From the NCBI RefSeq assembly GCF_001540865.1, contig NC_033621.1, positions 14,867,848 to 14,931,847 on the forward strand: 64,000 nucleotides of DNA. The letters run 5' to 3'. Each line of letters starts with the position of its first letter. Position 1 is the first letter of the stretch. Shown here one piece after another: positions 33,946 through 43,951 of this stretch. A model generated the notes under the pieces. The model did no database searches. It worked only from the letters and a program-made list of their open reading frames with translations, and had not been told where the DNA came from. The stretch comes from Ananas comosus (Eukaryota; Streptophyta; Magnoliopsida; Poales; Bromeliaceae). The translations under genes and the position numbers were made by a program.

Positions 33946-34800
33946 CGTCAAAGCCGCAGGCGCCACCCCCGACTAATCCAGTGGATGCACCAGCCACAGC
34001 TGCACCCCCACAAATGACAGCCCCCACTGCACCAACTTCTCCTACTAAAGCGGCATTGCGCTCAGTTGGGCAAATATAAGAGGCAGAGCAGGAGCGGATG
34101 ACTGAGAGGCTAGCTCATTTTTGCTGATTTGACCCGCCTCACTTTGATAGTAGTCGCACCGAGCCCTGGGTTGTACAGGCATGGGTGAGAGCGATGGAGA
34201 AATTGTTTGAGGATCTCTTTATACCAGAGCGAGAGCAGGTCCACTTGGCAGTACACTATTTGACAGGAAATGCCCATGCTTGGTAGAGGAGGACGAAGCA
34301 GAACCGAGGTTTGGATGCACTGCAGATGAGATGGGACGAGTTTCGGGGAATGCTCTATAGGGCCTATTTTTCAAGCAGCGTAAAGCAGAAACTCGAGAAG
34401 GATCTGAAAAGGTTGCAGCGGGGGATCAGACAGCGCAGGAGTATACTCGAGAGTTTACTAGACTTCTGAACTGTGTGTCTTTTGTAGCCAGGGATGAAGC
34501 TCATAAGGTGTATCTATATGAGAAAGGTATGAGGCCAGAGATTTTTGCTTTGGTACAGGGTCAGAGGTTGCGGACCTTGGATGCGTCGATTCAGCAAGCA
34601 CTGTGGGTTGAGCGAGGAGCTGTATCAGTCCGTGAGCGGGCGACAGTGACTGGCCAAGGTCAGCATAAGAAGCGCCCAATTCCAGACGACGGGGGACAGA
34701 CCAATGGCAGACGTCCGCCGAGGCCTCCACGATCATGCTCTCAGGGTCGTGGGTCTTCGGGGCGACAGCGATCTGGTGGATCCCGTCAGCAGAGATAACA
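33946..34800 (+). pseudogene. Gag capsid region of the chromovirus
   Basis: Frames read EPWVVQAWVRAMEKLFEDL-like words near 34160-34215 and, in the open frame 34475-34798, SFVARDEAHKVYLYEKGMRPEIF, matching the sister gag at 19786-20664. Stops (for example TAG for TGG at 34283) and shifts are frequent. Forms the particle core when intact. Confidence 0.8.
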
Positions 34801-34802
34801 GC

Positions 34803-34920
34803 ATGGAGATCCACGTTGTGTCATTTGTGGGGGATCACACTGGCCCGGATAGTATGAGCAAAGAGAGGACCACTGTTTTGAATGTGGCCAGTCAGGACAT
34901 CTACGGGCATCTTGTCCCTG
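34803..34920 (+). pseudogene. Gag zinc knuckles (CCHC)
   Basis: Reads CVICGGSHWPG then, after a stop, CFECGQSGHLRASC, a complete CX2CX4HX4C knuckle. Confidence 0.8.
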
Positions 34921-35049
34921 AGCAGCATCACCAGCCCCTTCGACAGCGTCGGCCTCGCCGGTAACCCAGTAGATATTTGAAGCGCCACTGAGCTATAGCC
35001 AGGCGGACAGGGCTTCAGTGCCGTGGTAGACTAAGCGGCGACAGCAGGC

Positions 35050-35420
35050 GCATAGCGGCAGAGTTTATGCAGCTCAGGTTAAGGACTCCACAGCAGCAGA
35101 TCGTGTGGTGGCAAGTATCATTTTGATTTCTGACATTAGAGCTCGTGCATTATTTGATGCCAGTGCATCACACTCTTTTATTAGTTGAGCATTTGTATCA
35201 TTGTATGGACTAGAGATAGGGCCGCTGTTATATACACGAGAGGTGCAGATTTTCGACCATATTTTGTAGGTGACGGAGTGTTGTTGGGCTTGTCCAATGC
35301 AGTTGGGACTTTAGATTTTGCCTGCAGACCTGTTGGTCTTAGGGCAGTTACAGGATTTTGATGTAGTGCTTGGCATGGATTGGCTGTCTCGATACTATGC
35401 TATGATCGACTGTAGAGCTG
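35050..35420 (+). pseudogene. Aspartic protease of the chromovirus
   Basis: Reads VYAAQVKDSTAADRVVASI then ALFDASASHSFIS: the catalytic D-T-G of the sister copy has become D-A-S, with a stop right after. The end, VVLGMDWLSRYYAMIDC, is intact at 35370-35415 in the frame 35318-35518. Inactive on active-site grounds alone. Confidence 0.8.
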
Positions 35421-35469
35421 AGACAGTGACGTTTCGTGAGCCAGGCCAGGAGGAGTTCACTTACGAAGG

Positions 35470-36400
35470 ATGCAGGAATTGTTTGCTACTTGGATTTCAT
35501 CGACGAGGGCTAGACTGATGATGAGTCGAGAATGCATTGCCTTTCTGGCGACGGTAGTAGAGGTGCCTACAGCGGCACCGAGACTCGAGGATATCCCTAT
35601 AGTTCGCAAGCTCCCGGATGTTTTTCCCCCTGAGTTGACGACTATGCCGCCAGACAAAGACATTGAGTTTGTGATTGACATGGTTTCGGGAACTGCGCCA
35701 ATCTCAAAGGCACCCTATAGTATGGCACCGGCAGAGCTGAGGGAACTTAAGGCGCAGCCTCAGGATATGATGGATAAGGGCAAGAACCAGTGTATTACCT
35801 TGGGGAGCACCGGTGTTATTCATGAAGAAGAAGGATAATTCACTTAGACTTTGTGTTGATTACCGAGAGTTGAATAAAGTGACCATCAAGAACAAGTATC
35901 CTTTGTCGCGTATTGATGATCTGTTTGATCAGCTGCAAGGGTCTTATGTCTTCTCGGAGATTGACCTGCAGTCAGGTTACCACCAGTTGAGGGTGAGGAT
36001 CGAGGATATTCCCAAGACGATTTATCGAACACGGTATGGGCATTATGAGTTTACAGTGCTGCCTTTTGGATTGACTAATGCCCCTACCGCATTTATAGAT
36101 TTAATGAATCAAGTATTTAAGCCGTTCTTGGATAGTTTCATAGTGGTATTCATTGATGATATTCTGATTTACTCCCAAAGTGATGTGGGGCACGAGGAGC
36201 ACTTGAGGATTGTGTTGCAACTTCTAAGAGAAAAGAAGTTGTATGCCAAGTTGAAGAAGTACGAGTTTTGGCTTCGGGAGGTTGCTTTCTTGGGCCATGT
36301 GATTTTAGCAGCTGGAGTGGCAGTTGTTCTGAAGAAGATTGATGCGATTCGGGATTGGCCCAGACCGACGATAGTTACCAAGGTGAGGAGTTTCCTTAGG
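35470..36400 (+). pseudogene. Reverse transcriptase of the chromovirus
   Basis: 35470-35838 covers the N-terminal part ([18 protein letters not shown], [22 protein letters not shown]). A frameshift near 35800 moves to the frame 35813-36742 with [73 protein letters not shown] and [10 protein letters not shown]. Catalytic FIDD is intact. This is the best preserved RT in the window. Confidence 0.9.
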
Positions 36401-37006
36401 TTGGCTGGTTATTACCGTCGGTTTGTCGAAGGCTTTGCGAAGCTTTCCACACCCCTCACACGATTGATTCGTAAAGGAATTAAATTCAATTGGAGTGAGG
36501 ACTGTCAGGGGAGTTTTGAAGAGTTGAAGCAGAGGCTAATGTCGGCTCATATCCTTGCCCTTCCAGTTATGGGAGAAGGATTTGTGATCTACAACGATGC
36601 GTCCCACAGTGGTTTGGGTTGTCTATTAATGCAGCATAGTAGGGTGATTGCTTATGCTTCCCGGCAACTAAAGAATTATGAGAAAAATTATCCTATGCAT
36701 GACTTGGAGCTTGCCGCTGTATTGTATGCTCTGAAGTTATAGCGGCATTACCTATATGAGGAGCATTGTGAGGTCTTTACAGATCACAAAAGTCTCAAGT
36801 ATCTGTTCACCCAGAAGGAATTGAACCTGAGGCAGTGCCGGTGGTTAGAGTTGTTGAAGTATTTTGATATCTGTTTTCAGTATCACCCCGGCAGGGCGAA
36901 TGTGATGGCAGATGCGTTGAGCAAGAAGTCAGTGCAGAGCTTCAGCATGATGATCACCAGCAGAGGCCGTTACTTAAAGAGTTACAGCAATTGGGACTCG
37001 AGGTAG
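36401..37006 (+). pseudogene. RNase H of the chromovirus
   Basis: [50 protein letters not shown], a TAG stop at 36740 (TGG expected from the sister copy), then [20 protein letters not shown] and [17 protein letters not shown]. The first aspartate, the glutamate and the later DHKS and NVMADALS blocks are present. Confidence 0.9.
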
Positions 37007-37031
37007 TGTCCCCGGGACCACTGCAAGACTG

Positions 37032-38480
37032 TTGTTTATGGTCTTGCAGCCCACTCTGTTGGATAGTATTAGGAAGAAATGGAGTGGAGACCCTCATTTG
37101 TTAAGGGTCCGAGAGCAGATTGAGAGGGGACAGGTAGAGGACTTCATTGTTGGCAGTTCGGGAGTACTGTGGTATAGGGACCGACTATGTGTGCCTATGA
37201 ATTCAAATATCCGAGAGGAGATTTTGAGAGAGGCTCACTACTCACCTTATACGGTTCACCCTGGTGGATCCAAGATGTGTAAGGATATGAAGGCACACTT
37301 CTGGTGGAATGGAATGAAGAGAGATATTAGAAGATATGTGACTCAGTGTCTGACTTGCCAACAGATGAAGGCAGAGCATCGTGTACCTGCTGGCAAGCTT
37401 CAAAATCTTCCAATGCCAGAGTGAAAATAGGATCAAATCACTATGGATTTCGTCATGGGTTTACCGAGAGCGCATGGTGGATTTGATGTTGTTTGGGTGA
37501 TAGTGGATGGACTGACCAAGTTTGCCCACTTCCTACCGGTACAGGCCACTTGGTCCAGGGAGTGACTCGCCCAGTTGTACTTGGATGAGATAGTGAGATT
37601 ACATGGAGTACCTACCTCGATTGTATCAGATAGAGACCCGAGGTTCGTCTCGCATTTTTGGATGAGTTTTTAGACGGCTTTGGGTACGCAGCTTCACTTC
37701 AGCACAGCATTTCATCCACAGACGGATGGTCAGTCAGAGCGGACCATTCAGACTCTAGAGGACATATTGAGAGCTTGAGTCCTGGATTTTGGAAGATGGT
37801 ACCATTGACACTTGAGATTGGTTGAGTTTGCGTACAACAACAGCTATCAAGCGAGCATTCGAATGGCTCCGTTTGAAGTATTGTATGGACATAAATGTCG
37901 ATCACCCTTGCATTGGAGTGATGTGGGTGAGAGGAAGACTTTGGCCCCTGATATTCTATTGGAAGTAGAGGAAAAGGTCAGAGTTGTGCGACGACACCTT
38001 GAGACTGCCCAGAGTTGACAGAGGAGTTATGCTGATACTTGGAGACGAGACTTGGAGTTTCAGGTGGGTGACCATGTTTTCCTGAAAGTCTCGCCGTCCA
38101 GAGGGATTCGCAGATTTGGAGTTCGTGGAAAGCTCAATCCACGATTCGTTGGCCCTTTCGAGATTTTGGAGAGAGTTGGGCCAGTGGCTTACAGGATTGC
38201 ACTACCCCCACGACTTGCCGATATTCACGATGTGTTCCACGTCTCGGCTTTGAGAAGATACGTGTTTGACCCCTCACATGTAATTGACTTCACTCCGCTG
38301 GAGTTGGGCGAGGACCTGAGATACGAGGAACGACCAGTACAAATTCTTGCTCGTGAGACGAAAGAATTGCGCAACCGGGTCATACCATATGTAAAGGTGC
38401 AATGGAGTAATCACGAGAAGCGTGAGGCGACTTATAAGCCAGAGGCTATGATGCGAGAGTCCAACCCCTACTTGTTTTGA
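37032..38480 (+). pseudogene. Integrase with C-terminal chromodomain
   Basis: HHCC finger: HYSPYTVHPG..CLTCQQMK (37240-37370). Core acidic triad visible as TMDF (37445), SDRDP (37629) and TDGQSERT (37737). Stops interrupt the core at several places. The C-terminal frame 38052-38480 has the [19 protein letters not shown] block, then the chromodomain PVQILARETKELRNRVIPYVKVQW..HEKREATYKPE (about 38335-38477), ending 3 residues after NPYLF. Chromodomains can steer insertion towards particular chromatin. The stop TGA before QRSYAD is CGA in the related minus-strand element. Confidence 0.9.
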
Positions 38481-38531
38481 GGTATCGTTTTGAGATATGA
38501 CTTTAAGTTTCGAGGATGAAACTTTTTGTAG

Positions 38532-38541
38532 TAGGGGAGAA
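38532..38541 (+). promoter_or_regulatory. Polypurine tract of the chromovirus
   Basis: TAGGGGAGAA immediately before the 3' LTR start at 38542. Confidence 0.75.
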
Positions 38542-38729
38542 TGTAGTGACTTTGGGGTTTAGCTATCGGACTTACTGCAGCATCAGTGGCTTGTCGATAC
38601 TTCTGTAGAGTGTCGAGACGAGTCAGAGGAGTTTTGGCGCGAAATAGACGCAAAAACGGACTCAGAGCTGTGAGAGTGGGAGTTCGAACACTGAAATCTG
38701 CAAAAGTAGGATTTTGAGTGTTGTGTGCC

Positions 38730-38945
38730 GGTACCTGAGAGGTGTACCGGTACCCCAGAGGGATTAGATGGTTAATTTGTTGCTCTTGGGTTTGTGCAGC
38801 TTGGCGTCGAGTACCGGTACCTGTTGGTGAGTACCGGTACTGGGACTGGGTATCGGTACTACATCGGACTAGTACCGGTATATGGCACGCGAGTTCATAG
38901 GTTGAGCGTTGGGTACCGGTACCTAACTTGAGAACCGGTACTCAG
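38730..38945 (+). repeat. GTACCGGTAC palindromic cluster
   Basis: Nine near-perfect GGTACCGGTACC-type words in 215 bp, the cleanest instance in the window. Confidence 0.7.
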
Positions 38946-40557
38946 GCGGCAGAATTGACTTGGTAAGGGGTCTTTTGGTTATTTCGCCGTGGCGTTTATT
39001 CCAACTGACCCCCCATCTTATATATTAGCATTAGAAGCTTGGAGAGTGCCATAGCTTCTCCTCCTCTTCTCTCTCTCTAGCTAATTGAGGGTAGATCTCA
39101 GTTCCTTCCTTCTTTGCTTAGGAGGATCGTTCGTGCGCGTAGGTTGTTCTCGGTTGAGACATTGGAGGTCGGACGAGCGCGGAGTTTCTCCTATCGACTT
39201 CTAGCCGGCGTTGGACGAGCCTTCGAGGTGGATTAATGTTTGCCGAAATCGTCGGAATTCCTCCTAAGTCGTGTAATGTCAGCATGTATTTTCTTTTGTG
39301 GATCATCATGTTTAGTAGCTCGAATTCATGAATTTGCATACTTTTATGAAACCTGAATTTGGAGCATAGTTTAATGGTTTTAGATGAATTTTATATGCTG
39401 AACTGAGATTTGACTTAGGAGAAAACGAATTAAACATACACTGCCACTTTCGAAATGTTAACAAATTTAGCTTCAGGAGCTAATTTCTTTGTTGTATATC
39501 CGATGTTAGTGTGTCGTGGATACTTAGATTAGTGTAGGGTGAGATTACGCTCGTGCTGAGGAGCCGAGCTCGTTTTACAGTAGAGTTTGGACTGTTTCGT
39601 CCTGTCGAGTGCCGTCGGGGCAGATGGTGAACTCAAATGTTTACACTTGTATCAGATTATGCCGAGAACACGTGAGCCTTGGTTGTTAGACCAATTTGAT
39701 CCATTTGTATTGACTATAGCCTGTGTGAGCCTGATTGAGCTCGACAGAGATACGCTTGCATACTCTGTCTGAAGTGAGACTTTACTTGCATTGATGTTGC
39801 GGCAGTCCCTTTTGGGGCAGTTTCTTGGACCGGCCACCCCGCGAGCGGTGTGCGGTGTAGTTTCGATACAGGCTGGATGGGCCAGTTGGCAGTCCTTTGA
39901 GATTGGGTCAGTATGTAGCTAGTGATGCATTTCTATGTCTACAGAGAGTATGGTTGGAAAGTGGTAGCCCAGTAGCATATAGCTGTAGAGTTTTTTTCAG
40001 CTTAATTTACTATCCTTTGCATACTTTTACTGTAGACTTAGTGGGTAGGCCGTTGGGGTCGGTGACGGTACCCACTGAGGACTATTTTGTTTTGTAGTAG
40101 TTCTCACACCCTGTCACGCCCCGAGCCCGCCTATTTGGTCGGATTCGGGCACGCCAACAAACCGTCGAACGGACAGGATTTTTTCTGTACTGCAGACAGA
40201 GTCTCCCATGTACGTCCAAGAAGTCACAATCCATACAATGCGCAAGATTCCAACCAGGAGCAGCATTCAAACATAAATTGCATAAGGAAGGTATCCAAAA
40301 ATAAATACATCTATACTATTACAAGCATGCAACTCATATACATTTTACATATTATATTTTTAATTCTTTTTAGTTTTCAAATACAATCAGTCTCAACAAT
40401 TATTACAACTTGGTTATTTTCTATCTTTACATCCCTAAGTAGCCGACTCAGGATACCGCTATCTCTGGTCTCAGTGGTAGGGCGCTATCTATGGAGCTAC
40501 ACCCTTTTCTTGCGCTGCCGCTCCACTCGCGTGTGAATCTGAAACCCGCAAAACCAT

Positions 40558-40632
40558 ATGGAGTGAGAACTATATAAATATAGTTTCCAGTGGGTACGGC
40601 CACCTAAGGGAAGAGCTCAACCCACCAGGTCC
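40558..40632 (-). other. Tandem-hairpin module in LTR (reverse)
   Basis: Minus strand: GACCTGGTGGG pairs with CCCACTGG, then AACTATA..TATAGTT. Confidence 0.55.
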
Positions 40633-41072
40633 AAAGGAGGCACTGCAATCAGGTTAGTACAACAGATATTTTATGCGAATATTAAATACATGCGTATGCC
40701 TCAAGACATGCAATATGCAAATGCAAATCATGCAATCAACTAAGTAGATCATCCGATACTACTTTGTATCTCGCTATCCATAGATCATATCCAACTAGCT
40801 TCTAAGGCTTCTACTACCTTAGATCCAAGCAATTTATCAATTGCTTTTGAGGTTTCATCTATCATAACCAAGCTATCTACCCGACTCGGCCTCGAGTCAA
40901 TCCTACACGGAGTACCGCGAACTCTGCTGCATCCACAGCCCAATCATTTACCCTTTTTGTAACCCAATCTTTCCGGCTAACCCGAAGGTTGAGCCTCGGC
41001 TCACAACCAAATCCCTACAAATCATGAGGAGACGTCCGCTACACTCACCCGGGACCGTTTGCTGGACAACTA

Positions 41073-41913
41073 TGTTAAAGATATGCCTTCTTTTTTATTG
41101 GTTTGGTTCATACATCGGGTTTATGGAAAAATAAAAAGGATCTCATAAGGATTTATTTTGGTGGATCCTAATTTAAATTGGAATCCTAGATAGACTAGGA
41201 TTGGTTTTCCATATATGACTCTATATTCAATTGAATTAGAGTAGGATTGAGCCAAATCCCTCTCTATATATACATGCATATGCATGTACGGCTTGGTGAG
41301 TCGTGTGGTGGCCAAAATTAATTAGAGATGCTAATTAATTTAAGATGGCCGGATCTAATAGAGGGCATGTACGGCTTCGTGGGTGCATGGTGTGCAGGCC
41401 AAATTAATTAGCATTCGGTGCCTAGCTAATTAATTAAGGTGCCCGTCCGTACGGTAGCAAGAGAAGGGAGATTGCACGCATGCGACGGATTGACGTTGGC
41501 GGCGGAGCGGCGGTTCTCGACCAATTGCCTGAGCGGTTCGGATTCTTCGAAGCAACGGCATAAAGGAATTTGGTTAGAGTTTCTATACTTCTCTAATTTG
41601 GTCTTCTCGGTTTTACGAAAAGCTTTTTCGGTATTTTCTTGGAGTTTTCGTTGGAACAAGAAAGGTGGGATTCACCATAAGGTTCTTGATTTTTTATCCG
41701 GAGAAGACATAAGGTGTAAGCTTGTACTTCTATTTCTTCATATAGTGGAATACATCTCTCTCGCTCTCCCCGTGGACGTAGACGATTGCCGAACCACGTA
41801 AATCTTGGTTTCTTCTTTCTGCATTTATTTCTTTTACCGTTCGGTCGATTTTCTCTATTTTTCGTGCATCTTTGTTGGTAGCACATGACGGACGATCCAT
41901 CCAGTTCCCAACA
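41073..41913 (+). mobile_element. Solo Ty1/copia LTR (841 bp) with TSD AACTA
   Basis: Starts TGTTAAAGATATG and ends TTCCCAACA, with perfect TGTT/AACA ends. The duplication aacta is at 41068-41072 and 41914-41918. A TATA-like ctctatatatac lies near 41262. The conserved plant copia LTR motif gtggacgtagacgattgccg followed by aaccacgtaaat lies at about 41771-41803. Confidence 0.9.
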
Positions 41914-42098
41914 AACTACGTCTGCCCCTATCGTGAAGTACTCCGGAGACCACTGCTTGGGTGGAGCGACCACCGCCAAGTGAAACAGACGCATGTGAGC
42001 ATGATCCAATCCTCCAAGCCTAGGATACCCTACCAACTAGTGGTAATCAAGACGAGATAGACACCAATCCCAATCCTCATATATACTGAGTAATCATA

Positions 42099-42200
42099 TT
42101 GTCCCTAGCTAATGCTACAATGTCACAATGTCTCTAGCTAATGCCACAATGTCACAGTGTCTCTAGCTAATGCCACAATGTCACAATGTCTCTATGTTCT
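42099..42200. repeat. Tandem repeat, 32 bp x 3
   Basis: Unit tctctagctaatgccacaat plus gtcacaatg in three close copies inside the nested gypsy LTR. Looser tcatgcattcatttagcat repeats follow at 42470-42640. Confidence 0.85.
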
Positions 42201-43951
42201 CATTGTTATGTCAATGTCATTTCCGTCGCCATAATGTTCACATTTTCACATGGATATACTTTCTAACATATTCTCATAGTGCCAACATCCATTTAGAAAA
42301 TGCTATAATATATTAACATGCATATTCATTTAACATAATCCACAATGTCAACATTTACATGAATCCAACACATATTCACAATTTGTCCACATGCAAATGT
42401 CATCTAGCATATGCTCACAATGTTATAATTGATATACCATCTAGCATATTCTATATCATGCCTACTTGATTAGCATACAGCTTATACATTCATTTAGCAT
42501 TTAGCTCATGCATTCACTTAGCATATATCTTATGCATTCATTGTTATTTATCATATGCATTCATTAGCATCTATCTTATGCATTCACTTGGCATCTACTC
42601 ATGCATTCATTTAGCATCTACTCATGCATTCATTGGCCTTGCAATAAACTACCATTACATGCATCAACGATAAAACACATACTCCACTTTGACATGGAAA
42701 CGACCTAGTCACTTCGGTGAAGCACAACCCACCTCTTTACGCTCTCCGATTGCTTGTGACTACTTGCAATCGGTCTCCCGCGGCACTGGTTGTCCGGTTC
42801 GGCTCGAATCAGCAATCGATCACCGAATGCCCGTCAATCCGCGACCTATGGTCTTCAAGGGCTCCTCTCTAACCTCCAATTAGAGAAACCAAGGGTTAAT
42901 TTAAATCAAAACCCTTAAACCCCAAAACACTCATCTCTAACCCTAGCATGGCATAATCTCTAATAAACCCAAAAATCTCATGGAGAAAACATGCTAACAA
43001 TACATTAAAGGCTACTAAAACACCAAGTATTAAGAATTTAACCAAAATCCTAACACTTACCAAATTACGAACGCCGAATCAAAAGCACGCCGCTCAACCG
43101 GGCGCACGAAGGCTCGATCCGTCGCTCCACACGCGTTCCCAAGCCCGCTCTCCGCCAAGGCCTCCGAATTTGGGAAAGAGAGATAAAGAGAATAGGGAGA
43201 TATCTAGAGTGAGAAAGGGGGGGTTTCTCTCTCCCTCACCATACGTGTGTGTGTGGTGTGTATGTTCAGCTGAGGAGGAAGAAGGAAAGGGGAAGAAGCC
43301 CTTTTGTATAGTCAACATCCCTCAACATTAACACAATTTCAGTTTAGCAGTTCAGAAACTGAAGTTTTTCGCCGTAGCTCTTCTAAATGTCCGTTTGCGC
43401 TCAAATTTGACAGTCAAACTCAGTTTAAACTAATAAGAAGAAAGATATCTTAACTTTTCAGTTTCGACCATTTTTTGTCACCGAAAACTCTACTGACTAG
43501 AATCTCTAGCAGATAGCAGTGAGATTCTATTTTTCACTTTCCGGGTGTCGGAATGACATGAAACTTTAAATCTAACCTCATAAAAATAATTCCAACATAT
43601 TCTCAACTTTTCATAATTTTCTAACACTGTGAATTTTCTGCTAAAAGATCAGCCCCGTTTCTTACAGAAACTTTTAAATTTTCTGTTTCCATTCCAATTT
43701 CAGCACAAGTCATTTTCGACTTATATTTTACTTCTTTAAGTCTAATAAAAATAGTATCTTACACTATTTTTATTTACACTTACATTTATATCAAGAAGTC
43801 GGTACATTACACACCGAGTTGTTGCTACCTTTTTACAGAGCCGTCCGTTGTTGCTTCTGTTGATTCTGACCGTGGTAAGAAAGTCACGAGCTAGATCCCT
43901 ACCTTTCCGGGTCACTGTGCTCAGAGGTAATTTTGGGATGTTACCATGTAC

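Larger units (their letters stand above)
40112..43811 (-). mobile_element. Solo gypsy LTR (reverse) nested in the 3' LTR
   Basis: + strand left end TGTCACGCCCCG, right end ATTACA; on the minus strand TGTAAT..GGCGTGACA. TSD caccc (40107-40111) versus caccg (43812-43816), one mismatch. Net length without its own nested insert is about 2.85 kb. The reverse tandem hairpin at 40558-40632 agrees with minus orientation. No gag or pol inside. Confidence 0.8.
30740..43951 (+). mobile_element. Tekay/Del chromovirus (Ty3/gypsy) with nested insertions
   Basis: 5' LTR, PBS, gag with zinc knuckle, protease, RT, RNase H, integrase with a terminal chromodomain, PPT and 3' LTR follow in the canonical order. 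The integrase-linked chromodomain with VKVQW..H...EATY defines a chromovirus; similarity to Tekay/Del is from motif memory. It carries an 807-bp insertion in gag and two nested LTRs in the 3' LTR, whose end is lost at 43951. It sits in a palindromic MITE; left TSD candidate acaaa at 30735-30739. At least eight in-frame stops make it inactive. Confidence 0.9.
38542..43951 (+). mobile_element. 3' LTR of the chromovirus, split and truncated
   Basis: 38542-40111 and 43812-43951 together match the 5' LTR up to about 32392; the last 230 bp are missing. The split is an inserted LTR (40112-43811). A GTACCGGTAC cluster lies at 38730-38945 and a tandem hairpin at 40037-40105. Confidence 0.85.

Noticed and set aside
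34458..34814. 118-codon minus-strand open frame
   Set aside because: Shadow of the + strand gag and zinc-knuckle region of the chromovirus.
41439..42036. Open frames of 120 (+) and 147 (-) codons
   Set aside because: They span the copia solo LTR and its right border, so they combine unrelated DNA.
42099..42200. Regular repeats resembling a CRISPR array
   Set aside because: Units are contiguous with no unique spacers, in eukaryotic LTR DNA. The same applies to 12159-12296 and 9408-9560.
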